Source: CALJFL01 sp036961205 (GTDB lineage: Bacteria; Pseudomonadota; Gammaproteobacteria; Pseudomonadales; Halieaceae). Taken from it: a stretch of DNA of 64,000 nucleotides. Made by a program: the position numbers and the translations under genes. The stretch is taken from NCBI GenBank assembly GCA_036961205.1, contig JBALVI010000002.1, positions 496,001 through 560,000 on the forward strand. The letters run 5' to 3'. The notes beneath the pieces were generated by a model, which saw only the letters and a list, made by a program, of their open reading frames with translations, searched no databases and was not told where the DNA came from. Each line of letters starts with the position of its first letter. Position 1 is the stretch's first letter. Below, one piece after another: positions 8,026 to 17,004 of this stretch.

Positions 8026-8040
8026 ACAGGATGTTTTAGA

Positions 8041-9762
8041 ATGAATGACAGGGAAATTGGACAACTGAGCGGCCTAGCAGGGAGATTGGTTGCAGACGGC
8101 CTGGTCACTGTGGAGCAAGCCACTCAAGCTCAAGCCAATGCATCCAAGCAAAAGATGTCGTTTGTCCAATTCTTGGTGGAACACATGAGTGTGGATGGCC
8201 TGAAATTGGCATCCATTGCGTCGAGGGAGTTTGGCGTTCCTGTTCTCGATACTTCGTCACTAAACCACTCGGTCATACCGGAGGGCCTGGTAGAACCAGA
8301 CCTGGTCACCAAACACCACGCGATGCCTTTATTCCGTCGTGGCAACCGACTCTTTGTCGCCGTATCTGACCCCACTAACCTCGCCGCGCTGGACGAGATG
8401 AAGTTTCACACCGGCATCAATACCGACGCCATTTTAGTGGAAGAGTCGGCACTAAACGCGCTGATCACCAACTGGATGGAGGCGCAGGATACTCTAAACG
8501 ATGGGCTGGAAGGCTTGGACTCTGGTGATTTCGACGACATCGATATCGAGTCGGGGGAGGACCCCGACAAACAAGATGATGGTACCGAGAGTATCGACGA
8601 AACCCCAGTAGTTCGATTCGTCAACAAGGTACTCATAGACGCCATTAAACAGGGTGCCTCAGACATACATTTCGAACCCTACGAGAAATACTACCGGGTC
8701 CGATTCAGGACCGACGGCATCCTGCGGGAGATGGTCAAACCTCCAAAAACGCTTTCTGCAAGACTGGCTGCACGACTAAAAGTAATGTCGCAGATGGATA
8801 TTTCCGAAAGGCGCATGCCACAAGACGGCCGCATTCAAATGAAACTTTCTCGCAATCGAGCGATAGATTTTCGTGTAAACACGCTACCTACACTGTTCGG
8901 CGAAAAAATTGTTCTGCGAATCCTGGACCCATCAAGCGCCCAGATGGGGATTGAAGCGCTAGGTTACGAGGAAGATCAAAAAAAGATGTTTTTGAAGGCG
9001 CTCAGCCAGCCACAAGGGATGATTTTGGTTACCGGGCCTACAGGTTCAGGCAAGACGGTGTCTCTGTATACCGGCCTGAATATTTTAAATGAACCGGAGC
9101 GTAACATCTCCACTGCAGAGGATCCGGTCGAGATTAATATGGCTGGAATTAACCAGGTGCATGTAAATCCTAAAGTTGGACTCAATTTTGCGGAAGCACT
9201 ACGCTCTTTTCTACGTCAGGACCCCGACGTAATAATGGTCGGAGAGATACGTGATCTGGAAACGGCGGAAATCGCCATCAAGGCAGCACAAACCGGCCAC
9301 CTGGTGCTCTCTACGCTGCACACCAACAGTGCAGCGGAGACCATAACACGCATGTTGAATATGGGCGTACCGGCATTCAACTTGGCGACTTCAATCAGCC
9401 TTATTATTGCACAGCGTTTGGCCAGAAGGTTATGTAAGGATTGTAGTGAGCAAGCGGACGATATACCGCACGAAACCCTGCTAAAGGCCGGATTCAGTGA
9501 AGAAATGCTGGAAAACGCCACAATTATGAAGCCTGTGGGTTGCGCGAATTGCGTAGATGGGTATAAAGGAAGGGTTGGGGTATATGAAGTGGTGCAAATA
9601 ACACCGGAGATCGCCAAGCTCATTATGAAGGAAGGTGATGCTATACAAATTCGGGAGCTGGCACAGGCGGCGGGATTTAACGATTTGCGCGCTTCAGCCT
9701 TACAAAAAGCAGCGCATGGACTAACGAGTCTGGAAGAAGTGAATAGAATAACAACCGACTAA
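8041..9762 (+). CDS. pilB: type IV pilus assembly ATPase PilB
   Basis: 573 residues, normal for PilB, the cytoplasmic hexameric ATPase that powers pilus extension. The N-terminal ~150 residues form the MshEN/GSPII_E_N domain. The ATPase core has Walker A at GPTGSGKTVSLY (about residue 337), an Asp box (STAEDPVEI), Walker B at PDVIMVGEIRD, a His box (GHLVLSTLHTN), and a zinc-binding four-cysteine site (RRLCKDC and VGCANC) typical of PilB and absent from the retraction ATPase PilT. The start at 8041 is preceded by AGGA 10 bases away. It heads pilB-pilC-pilD-coaE, divergent from pilA, as in Pseudomonas. Confidence 0.96.
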   Translation: MNDREIGQLSGLAGRLVADGLVTVEQATQAQANASKQKMSFVQFLVEHMSVDGLKLASIASREFGVPVLDTSSLNHSVIPEGLVEPDLVTKHHAMPLFRRGNRLFVAVSDPTNLAALDEMKFHTGINTDAILVEESALNALITNWMEAQDTLNDGLEGLDSGDFDDIDIESGEDPDKQDDGTESIDETPVVRFVNKVLIDAIKQGASDIHFEPYEKYYRVRFRTDGILREMVKPPKTLSARLAARLKVMSQMDISERRMPQDGRIQMKLSRNRAIDFRVNTLPTLFGEKIVLRILDPSSAQMGIEALGYEEDQKKMFLKALSQPQGMILVTGPTGSGKTVSLYTGLNILNEPERNISTAEDPVEINMAGINQVHVNPKVGLNFAEALRSFLRQDPDVIMVGEIRDLETAEIAIKAAQTGHLVLSTLHTNSAAETITRMLNMGVPAFNLATSISLIIAQRLARRLCKDCSEQADDIPHETLLKAGFSEEMLENATIMKPVGCANCVDGYKGRVGVYEVVQITPEIAKLIMKEGDAIQIRELAQAAGFNDLRASALQKAAHGLTSLEEVNRITTD

Positions 9763-9802
9763 CAACGATAAATACGGATATTGACCCGGGGCGGGTATTG
9801 AG

Positions 9803-11020
9803 ATGGCAACAGCAGCAAGAGCAGACACTTTCACTTGGAGCGGCAAGGATAAGAATGGCCGAGACTCTAATGGTGAAATCACTGCGAGCAGTCAGTCCTT
9901 GGCGCGGGCGCAGTTGCGCAGACAGGGCATTAAAGCCAAATCCGTCAGAAAAAAGGCCAAACCTCTTTTCGGTGGCAAGGGCAAGCCAGTCAAACCGGTA
10001 GATATTGCAATCTTCACCCGTCAACTGGCCACAATGATGAAAGCAGGGGTACCGTTGGTACAAAGCTTCGACATTGTAGCAGAGGGTCTCGACAAGGAAT
10101 CCATGCGGGATTTGGTAACTGGCATCAAAAATGATGTCGCTTCGGGGACCGGATTGGCGCCGTCTCTAGCGAAACACCCCAGGTATTTCGACGATCTGTT
10201 CTGCAGCCTGGTAGCCTCTGGAGAGGCATCCGGTACTCTGGAAGTGATGCTGAATAGAGTTGCAACCTACAAGGAAAAAACAGAGCAGCTAAAAGCCAAA
10301 ATACGTAAGGCCATGACGTACCCAACTGCAGTAATCGCAGTTGCTATTGTGGTGACCGCAATCCTCCTGATCAAGGTTGTGCCTACCTTCGCCGTAACAT
10401 TCAAAAATTTCGGCGGGGATTTACCGGCCTTTACGCTGTTCGTGGTTGGACTATCGGAGTTTGTACAAACATGGTGGTTTATCATTCTTATGGGCATGTT
10501 CGCAACATTCTTCGCCTTCCGCGAATTCAAACTTCGATCCGTGAAGTTCTCCGAATTCCTCGACCGATTGGCACTGAAGGCGCCAGTGGTGGGGAATATC
10601 GTCCACGACGCAGTCGTTGCGAGGTTTTCCAGAACTTTAGCGACTACGTTCGCCGCCGGTGTACCTTTGGTGGAGGCATTGGAATCCACTGCGGGGGCCG
10701 CGGGAAACTCGGTATACTCCAGGGCAATCCTGCAGATACGGGACGACGTAACGACTGGTAACACACTATACCAATCAGTAAAGTCCACCGGCCTATTCCC
10801 CAATATGCTTTTGCAGATGATCTCAATTGGTGAGGAATCAGGCGCCTTGGACGAGATGCTCGATAATGTCGCCAACCACTACGAAGAGGCAGTAGATAAC
10901 GCAGTAGACAGCCTCAGCTCTCTGATGGAACCACTCATCATGTCCATCCTCGGGGTATTGGTAGGCGGCTTGATGATTGCCATGTATCTGCCCATCTTTA
11001 TGCTCGGATCGGTGATCTGA
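9803..11020 (+). CDS. pilC: type IV pilus inner-membrane platform protein PilC
   Basis: 405 residues. Two homologous T2SSF domains (about residues 70-190 and 275-395) are each preceded by similar cytoplasmic helical bundles, including FTRQLATMMKAGVPLVQSF and FSRTLATTFAAGVPLVEAL. Membrane segments lie near residues 172-195, 220-242 and 375-400. PilC is the inner-membrane platform on which PilB acts to add pilin subunits. The N-terminal region has the usual FTWSGKDKNGRDSNGEI start. The gene follows pilB by 40 bp and precedes the prepilin peptidase, so it belongs to one operon. Confidence 0.95.
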   Translation: MATAARADTFTWSGKDKNGRDSNGEITASSQSLARAQLRRQGIKAKSVRKKAKPLFGGKGKPVKPVDIAIFTRQLATMMKAGVPLVQSFDIVAEGLDKESMRDLVTGIKNDVASGTGLAPSLAKHPRYFDDLFCSLVASGEASGTLEVMLNRVATYKEKTEQLKAKIRKAMTYPTAVIAVAIVVTAILLIKVVPTFAVTFKNFGGDLPAFTLFVVGLSEFVQTWWFIILMGMFATFFAFREFKLRSVKFSEFLDRLALKAPVVGNIVHDAVVARFSRTLATTFAAGVPLVEALESTAGAAGNSVYSRAILQIRDDVTTGNTLYQSVKSTGLFPNMLLQMISIGEESGALDEMLDNVANHYEEAVDNAVDSLSSLMEPLIMSILGVLVGGLMIAMYLPIFMLGSVI

Positions 11021-11054
11021 TTCAACTGCTCTACCCGACTGGAAAAAACGATTA

Positions 11055-11921
11055 GTGTTGGAGATCTACCAGCAGCACCCATGGTTTCTTTACGCCTGCA
11101 TCCTGCCCTTGGGTTTGGTCGTAGGCAGTTTCTTGAATGTGGTGATCTATCGTCTGCCGTTAATGATGGAATCCCGCTGGCGACAGGATTGTTGCGAACT
11201 GCTCGAGGTAGACCAGGGGGCAACGGACGGACCGCTAACCCTCTCTACCCCGAATTCCCATTGTCCGCACTGCAAATCACCGGTTAAACCCTGGCAGAAT
11301 ATCCCCGTTATCAGTTATTTGATGCTAGGGGGGAAGTGTGGCAACTGCGAGGCGCCCATCTCGATACGTTATCCTATCGTCGAGATCTCAACGGCTGCCC
11401 TGACCGTAATACTGGGCTACCATTTCGGCGCATCCTGGGCCTTACTCGCCGCTATGCTTTTCACCTGGTCGCTTATCGCGTTGACCATGATCGACGTCGA
11501 CCACCAGTTGTTACCCGACGATATAACCCTGCCTCTGCTGTGGCTGGGACTGTTGATCAACATTTTCGGCACATTCGCGACCTTACAGGATGCAGTAATC
11601 GGCGCGATATTTGGCTATCTCATACTGTGGGCTGTGTACTGGCTGTTCAAATTGCTCACCGGCAAAGAGGGTATGGGTTATGGCGATTTTAAACTGCTGG
11701 CGGCCCTCGGTGCCTGGCTGGGTTGGCAGGCTTTACCAATTATCATCCTGCTCTCCTCCCTGGTTGGCGCTGTTGTCGGTGTAGCGCTGATGATCATCAA
11801 GCGTCGAGGCAAGGAGATTCCAATACCTTTTGGCCCCTATCTTGCCGCTGCAGGCTGGATTAGCTTGGTTTGGGGTGAACAACTTATGAATCGCTATCTG
11901 CAGATATCAGGCATCAACTGA
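11055..11921 (+). CDS. pilD: prepilin leader peptidase / N-methyltransferase PilD
   Basis: 288 residues. It cleaves the pilin leader after Gly and methylates the new N-terminal Phe in the inner membrane. The cytoplasmic methylase domain between helices 1 and 2 has the zinc-binding pairs CPHCKSP and CGNCEAPI, and the SFLNVVIYRLP string is typical of PilD. The two catalytic aspartates of the aspartyl protease are seen in MIDVDHQLLPDD and GMGYGDFKLLAALGAWLG. About eight membrane helices are present. GTG at 11055 is the likely start; TTG at 11058 is equally possible and the ribosome-binding site is weak. The stop overlaps the start of coaE by one base. Confidence 0.95.
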   Translation: MLEIYQQHPWFLYACILPLGLVVGSFLNVVIYRLPLMMESRWRQDCCELLEVDQGATDGPLTLSTPNSHCPHCKSPVKPWQNIPVISYLMLGGKCGNCEAPISIRYPIVEISTAALTVILGYHFGASWALLAAMLFTWSLIALTMIDVDHQLLPDDITLPLLWLGLLINIFGTFATLQDAVIGAIFGYLILWAVYWLFKLLTGKEGMGYGDFKLLAALGAWLGWQALPIIILLSSLVGAVVGVALMIIKRRGKEIPIPFGPYLAAAGWISLVWGEQLMNRYLQISGIN

Positions 11922-12523
11922 TGGCGCTAATCATCGGTATCACCGGCGGTATTGGAAGTGGTAAGTCAGCGGTAACCGATCGCTTTGAGGCATTGGATGT
12001 TACGGTCGTTGATGCGGACAAAGTTGCCCGCATTGTCGTTGAGCCCGGGCAACCTGCGCTGGAAAAAATAGCAGAACATTTTGGGGCAGAGATCTTATTG
12101 GCCGACGGCTCACTCGATCGCGCTACCCTGCGAGCAAAAGTCTTTTCCCAGCCGCAGGAACGCCTTTGGCTGGAAGCCTTGACCCATCCTCTGATCCGGG
12201 AGGAGATACTCGCGCAACTAAATTCCTCTCGCTCGCCTTACGCGATCTTGAGTTCACCACTGCTGCTGGAAACCAGTCAACAGTCGATGGCCGAGCTCGT
12301 CATCGTGGTAGACGTCCCTGAACAGGTTCAACTTGAGCGCACAGTGCACAGGGACAACAACGACGCAGATCAGGTGCGGCGAATTATGGCTGCACAAATG
12401 CCTCGCTCAGAACGATTGGAACTGGCAGACATCGTAATCGACAACTCGGGGGCATTGGATAAACTGGACGAGGTAGTCAAGGACCTGCATGAAAAGTTCC
12501 TGACCCGCGTAAGTACTGACTGA
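11921..12523 (+). CDS. coaE: dephospho-CoA kinase
   Basis: 200 residues, normal for CoaE, which phosphorylates the 3-prime hydroxyl of dephospho-CoA in the last step of coenzyme A synthesis. The P-loop GITGGIGSGKSAV is at residues 6-18, followed by VVDADKVAR and the lid region including HPLIREEI. It is translationally coupled to pilD (TGATG overlap), the order seen in Pseudomonas. There yacG (a small zinc-finger gyrase inhibitor) often follows; here no yacG is present, since coaE is directly convergent with mutT 45 bp away. Last gene of the pil operon. Confidence 0.95.
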   Translation: MALIIGITGGIGSGKSAVTDRFEALDVTVVDADKVARIVVEPGQPALEKIAEHFGAEILLADGSLDRATLRAKVFSQPQERLWLEALTHPLIREEILAQLNSSRSPYAILSSPLLLETSQQSMAELVIVVDVPEQVQLERTVHRDNNDADQVRRIMAAQMPRSERLELADIVIDNSGALDKLDEVVKDLHEKFLTRVSTD

Positions 12524-12568
12524 GCAGGCTAAAGGCTGTCCTGCCGTTTCTCAGGGAAAATCAGCATC

Positions 12569-12970
12569 TCACCGACCAGCCAGTAATGTAGCAACCGCCT
12601 CGGCTATGGGCACATTAGCCTGAGGGAATTCGAAATTTTGCAGTTGACCTTCCGCAACCCATTCCAGCGGCTGCCCTTCCAATCCTTTAGGCTCGCCACT
12701 GAATTCCCGCACCACATACACATCAAGAAACACAGTTTTATCGCCGTAGTCGTGGTGCACCTCGAGCAGAGGACTGGCAACACCAATGGTAATACCCAAC
12801 TCCTCCCGCAGCTCCCTCTGCAATGCGTGCTGAACGCTCTCCCCTAATTCAACCTTACCACCTGGAAACTCCCACAAACCGCCCTGATGCGCATTGTGGC
12901 CCCGGCGTGTAATCAGAATTCGATTGGCGCTGTTGAGAATAACACCGACGGCAACGTGAACCTCTTTCAT
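12569..12970 (-). CDS. mutT: 8-oxo-dGTP diphosphatase MutT
   Basis: 133 residues. The Nudix box is complete, from GGKVELGES through RELREELGI (about residues 38-60), with the E and REL..EE residues that bind metal. The remaining sequence matches MutT (VAVGVILNSANRILITRR near the N-terminus, GGLWEFPGGK before the box). It hydrolyses 8-oxo-dGTP to prevent A:T to C:G transversions. Its start immediately follows the argJ stop, so it is the last gene of the long minus-strand block that includes secA-argJ. Confidence 0.93.
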   Translation of the reverse strand: MKEVHVAVGVILNSANRILITRRGHNAHQGGLWEFPGGKVELGESVQHALQRELREELGITIGVASPLLEVHHDYGDKTVFLDVYVVREFSGEPKGLEGQPLEWVAEGQLQNFEFPQANVPIAEAVATLLAGR

Positions 12971-14197
12971 TCAGCTACGATACTCAGCATTGATCCGAAC
13001 ATAGTCGTATGAAAAATCGGTAGTCCAGACATTTACCTCATGCGCTCCGCGATTCAGCTCCACTCGAATGGTGATTTCCTCAGGAGCCATGGCTTCAACA
13101 CCCTGCTCTTCCGTGTAACTGGCCGCTCTACAGCCGCCCTCGGCGATCAACACGTCATTGAGGTAAACGGCTATCAGAGACACATCCAGGTTATCTATCT
13201 CTGCTCGTCCAATCGCAGCCAGCAGCCGCCCCCAGTTGGGATCACTGGCAAACAGTGCGGTCTTCACTAACGGGGAGTGAGCGATGGTGAATGCAACATC
13301 CAGGCACTCCTGCTCGGTGGCACCGCTGCTCACTTGCACGGTTACAAACTTGCTGGCACCTTCCCCATCTCTAACCAATGCCTGCGCCAGGTGCTGACAA
13401 ACGTCCAACACCGCTTCTCGCAGGGCCTCATACAGAGCGCCGTCACGGCTCACGAGTTCTACATTCCCTGCTTTGCCGGTTGCCAACAGAACGCAGGCGT
13501 CATTGGTGGAGGTGTCGCCATCGACAGTAATGCGGTTGAAGGAAAGATCAACAGCATCACTAAGTATGGTCTGTAAAACCTCCGAAGAAACAGCGGCATC
13601 GGTGGCCAGAAAGCCAAGCATGGTCGCCATATTGGGCCGAATCATGCCCGCACCTTTTGCTATTCCCGTTACGGTGTATTCAACGCCAGCACACAAAAAT
13701 GTCCGCGAAGCGCCCTTGGGGCGTGTGTCTGTTGTGAGTATGCCGGTCGCAGCATCCGCCCAGCCATCGGCAGAAAGACCAGCAACCGCCGATGGTATGG
13801 CCTGCTCAATAATTGTCACCGGTAAGGGCTCACCAATCACTCCGGTCGAAAATGGCAGTACTCGCGCAGCCTCACAGCCAGTCGCCGCCGCCACCGAGCT
13901 GAGGCAGACCCTGGCATCATCAATACCTGGCTGCCCTGTACCGGCATTGGCGTTGCCGGTATTAACCAATAAATATCGGGGTTGTCGGTTACAGGATTGT
14001 AGATTCTGTCGCGCTACGGTGACGGGGGCGGCGCAGAACGCATTTTGGGTAAATACCCCTGCGCAGTTGCTACCCGGGCTCGCCTCCAGCAATACTAAAT
14101 CCGGTCTACCTACGGTTTTGATTCCCGCTGATACCGTACCAAGCCGTATGCCCGCAACCGGCAACAGCGCCGGCAATGTGTCTTTACCCACCGCCAT
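12971..14197 (-). CDS. argJ: bifunctional ornithine acetyltransferase / N-acetylglutamate synthase
   Basis: 408 residues from the ATG at 14197, chosen over an upstream start because an AAGAGG site precedes it and MAVGKDTLPALLPVAGIRLG is the family-typical N-terminus. ArgJ transfers the acetyl group of N-acetylornithine to glutamate, recycling it in arginine synthesis. The precursor self-cleaves before a conserved threonine, seen here in GMIRPNMATMLGFLATDA (cleavage A-T); that Thr becomes the nucleophile of the beta chain. Conserved NTGNANAGTG and ASDPNWGRLLAAIGRA motifs are present. It lies 16 bp after secA and directly before mutT, as in many Pseudomonas-like genomes. Confidence 0.95.
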   Translation of the reverse strand: MAVGKDTLPALLPVAGIRLGTVSAGIKTVGRPDLVLLEASPGSNCAGVFTQNAFCAAPVTVARQNLQSCNRQPRYLLVNTGNANAGTGQPGIDDARVCLSSVAAATGCEAARVLPFSTGVIGEPLPVTIIEQAIPSAVAGLSADGWADAATGILTTDTRPKGASRTFLCAGVEYTVTGIAKGAGMIRPNMATMLGFLATDAAVSSEVLQTILSDAVDLSFNRITVDGDTSTNDACVLLATGKAGNVELVSRDGALYEALREAVLDVCQHLAQALVRDGEGASKFVTVQVSSGATEQECLDVAFTIAHSPLVKTALFASDPNWGRLLAAIGRAEIDNLDVSLIAVYLNDVLIAEGGCRAASYTEEQGVEAMAPEEITIRVELNRGAHEVNVWTTDFSYDYVRINAEYRS

Positions 14198-14213
14198 GGT
14201 TACCCGCCTCTTG

Positions 14214-16925
14214 TCACAATTTGCCGTGGCACTGCTTGTACTTCTTGCCACTGCCACAGGGGCAGGGGTCGTTACGACCTACTTTTGGCTCCTGCCGGGT
14301 GAACGTCTGCGGAGCCTCTAAAGCTTCCTGCGGCTCACCGGGAGGGCCGTCCTGGGTTAGGCCGGATGCACTGGCATGCTCAAAGGCCAGCTTTTCACGC
14401 TGGGCATCTTCACGACGGCGCTGTTCGATCAGCGCTGATTCGTCCTCACGCTGTATTTGCACATGGCTCAGGAATTTAATGACTTCATATTTGAGGCTGG
14501 TTAACAGCTCCTCAAACAACGCGAAAGATTCCCGCTTATACTCCTGCTTGGGGTTCTTCTGTGCGTAGGCACGCAAGTGTATTCCCTGACGCAGGTGGTC
14601 CATGGTCGCCAAGTGCTCTTTCCACAAGGTATCCAGAACTTGCAGCATGATTTGCTTTTCGATCTTGCGCATATCAGCACCAACCGACTCGCTCTTGCGG
14701 TCATAGGCTTGCTGTACCTCAGTTCGAATTTTCTCCCGCAGCGCTTCCTCGTGTAACGAATCATCAGTATCCAGCCAGGTTTGCAAGGGCAGGGAAACTG
14801 CAAATTCTGCCTCGAGCTGTTTTTCCAGGCCTGGCACATCCCACTGCTCTTCGACGCTCATTGGCGGAATAAACCCGTCAACAGCCTCATTCACTACGTC
14901 TTCGCGGATCGCCGTGATGCTTTCGGAAATATCGGTCTCAGTCAGTAAATCGCTGCGCTGTTGATAAACAATCTGCCGCTGATCGTTGGCCACATCGTCG
15001 TATTCGAGTAACTGCTTGCGGATATCGAAGTTGCGGCCCTCGACCTTGCGCTGTGCTTTTTCGATCGCGTTAGTCACCATACGGTGCTCAATCGCCTCGC
15101 CCTTCTCCATGCCCAAAGCCTGCATGAAGCTTTTGACACGGTCTGAGGCGAAAATACGCATCAAATTATCTTCAAGTGACAGGTAGAAACGAGATACGCC
15201 CGGATCACCCTGGCGGCCGGACCGCCCGCGTAGCTGGTTATCAATACGGCGAGACTCGTGTCTTTCCGTCCCAAGAATATGCAGACCACCAGCTTCCAAT
15301 ACTTGCTGCTGTCGCTGCTTCCAGTCGGCTTCGATCTCAGATCGCCGGCCTTCGCTGATGTCTCCGGCGGCAGCAATTTCCGCTTCGAGATTACCTCCCA
15401 GTACGATGTCGGTGCCTCGGCCAGCCATATTGGTGGCAATGGTTACCACCCCAGGACGACCGGCCTGGGCAATAATTTCCGCTTCTTGTTCGTGATATTT
15501 TGCATTCAATACTTTGTGTTCAATTTCTCCCTTGCGAAACCTCAGCGACAATTCTTCTGAAGTCTCCACTGATGCCGTACCGACCAGCACCGGTGCACCA
15601 CTCCCCATGCACTCCTTCACGTCGCTGACAATCGCATCAAACTTCTCTTCCCGACTGAGATAGACCAGGTCGTTCATATCATCACGTTTCTGCTCTACAT
15701 TGGTCGGGATAACCAGCACTTCCAGACCATAAATCTGGCGGAATTCAAACGCCTCGGTGTCGGCGGTTCCGGTCATGCCGGCCAGTTTTCCATAGATGCG
15801 GAAGTAATTCTGAAACGTTGTTGAGGCAAGGGTCTGGCTCTCGCTCTGAATAGAAACCCCTTCCTTGGCCTCGATCGCCTGATGCAGGCCCTCGGACAAC
15901 CGACGTCCCGCCATCGTACGACCTGTATGCTCATCAATTAGCACCACCTGGCCGTCCTGGACAATGTATTCGACGTCCCGCTGGAACAACGCCTGGGCGC
16001 GCAGGCCAGAGTAAACATGGTGGAGAAGATTCAAGTTGGTAGCTGCGTAAAGACTCTCGCCTTCATCCAGCAGACCTTCTTTAACCAATAGCCCTTCAAT
16101 AAACTCGTGCCCTTCTTCGTTCAATTCAACCTGACGCTGCTTCTCATCGATGGTGAAGTGGCCACCGTCCTCCTCCGTAAAAGGCTTTAACAGCGGCACC
16201 AGTTTGTTGATACGTTTGTAGAGTTCAGAACTGTCCTCGGATGCACCGGAAATAATCAGTGGTGTTCGTGCCTCATCAATCAGAATCGAATCCACCTCAT
16301 CGACAATCGCAAAGCTTAAAGAACCCTGCATCCGGTCCTCCAGACTGAAAGCCATATTATCGCGTAGGTAGTCGAAACCGAATTCGTTGTTAGTGCCAAA
16401 TACGATATCGGCGCTATAGGCGTCTCGCTTCTCTTCCTGATTCTGCCCCGAGCGGATCACGCCAACTGAAATTCCCAGATAGTTATATAACGGGCTCATC
16501 CAGTGAGCATCACGACTGGCCAGGTAGTCATTTACTGTTATCAGATGAACACTGTTACCCGTCAATGCGTTGAGATAGGCGGGCAATGTCGCCGCCAGGG
16601 TTTTACCTTCGCCGGTACGCATTTCCGCTATCTTGCCCTCGTACAGCGCCATGCCGCCAATCATTTGCACGTCGAAATGGCGCATGCCCAGAGAGCGCTG
16701 ACCCGCTTCGCGCACCACCGCAAAGGCCTCAGGAAGGAGAGAATCCAACGTGGCTCCGTCTTCCAGCCGCTGTCGGAATTCGTCGGTCTTGGCGGATAAT
16801 TGTTCGTGTGAGAGCTCCTGTAGAGACTCCTCCAGGGCGTTGATTTTTTTCACAACCTTGCCCAAGCGCTTGAGCTCGCGATCATTGCGGCTACCAAACA
16901 CTGTCTTCAAAACCTTATTCATCAT
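14214..16925 (-). CDS. secA: preprotein translocase ATPase SecA
   Basis: 903 residues, full length. SecA couples ATP hydrolysis to movement of unfolded preproteins through SecYEG. Walker A is MRTGEGKTLAATL (about residues 102-114), Walker B lies in VDEVDSILIDEARTPLIIS, and the second nucleotide-binding fold has TNMAGRGTDIVLGG and the arginine-finger region LRGRSGRQGDPG. The extreme C-terminus has the zinc-binding SecB/phospholipid tail (CPCGSGKKYKQCHG). The start MMNKVLKTVFGSRNDREL parallels the E. coli N-terminus. No secM-type arrest peptide is seen in the 79-bp gap upstream; an M23 peptidase gene precedes it. Confidence 0.97.
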   Translation of the reverse strand: MMNKVLKTVFGSRNDRELKRLGKVVKKINALEESLQELSHEQLSAKTDEFRQRLEDGATLDSLLPEAFAVVREAGQRSLGMRHFDVQMIGGMALYEGKIAEMRTGEGKTLAATLPAYLNALTGNSVHLITVNDYLASRDAHWMSPLYNYLGISVGVIRSGQNQEEKRDAYSADIVFGTNNEFGFDYLRDNMAFSLEDRMQGSLSFAIVDEVDSILIDEARTPLIISGASEDSSELYKRINKLVPLLKPFTEEDGGHFTIDEKQRQVELNEEGHEFIEGLLVKEGLLDEGESLYAATNLNLLHHVYSGLRAQALFQRDVEYIVQDGQVVLIDEHTGRTMAGRRLSEGLHQAIEAKEGVSIQSESQTLASTTFQNYFRIYGKLAGMTGTADTEAFEFRQIYGLEVLVIPTNVEQKRDDMNDLVYLSREEKFDAIVSDVKECMGSGAPVLVGTASVETSEELSLRFRKGEIEHKVLNAKYHEQEAEIIAQAGRPGVVTIATNMAGRGTDIVLGGNLEAEIAAAGDISEGRRSEIEADWKQRQQQVLEAGGLHILGTERHESRRIDNQLRGRSGRQGDPGVSRFYLSLEDNLMRIFASDRVKSFMQALGMEKGEAIEHRMVTNAIEKAQRKVEGRNFDIRKQLLEYDDVANDQRQIVYQQRSDLLTETDISESITAIREDVVNEAVDGFIPPMSVEEQWDVPGLEKQLEAEFAVSLPLQTWLDTDDSLHEEALREKIRTEVQQAYDRKSESVGADMRKIEKQIMLQVLDTLWKEHLATMDHLRQGIHLRAYAQKNPKQEYKRESFALFEELLTSLKYEVIKFLSHVQIQREDESALIEQRRREDAQREKLAFEHASASGLTQDGPPGEPQEALEAPQTFTRQEPKVGRNDPCPCGSGKKYKQCHGKL

Positions 16926-17004
16926 TACGATTTAATACCTGAGAAATACGGGGGTACCCCGGACCAAAGAGACCGGGTTGATTCACTGCCTACTTGAGGA
17001 TGGT

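Noticed and set aside
7594..8040. tRNA gene next to pilA, as in Pseudomonas
   Set aside because: No cloverleaf, T-loop GTTCGA-type sequence or CCA end was found in the gap.
10267..10875. 202-codon open frame antisense to pilC
   Set aside because: Mirror of the pilC frame with biased composition.
13473..14321. 282-codon open frame antisense to argJ
   Set aside because: Shadow of the argJ frame; low-complexity Ala/Pro/Val composition and no family similarity, while argJ is complete on the other strand.
16926..17004. secM-like arrest peptide upstream of secA
   Set aside because: Only 79 bp are available, with no open frame that has a signal peptide and arrest motif.
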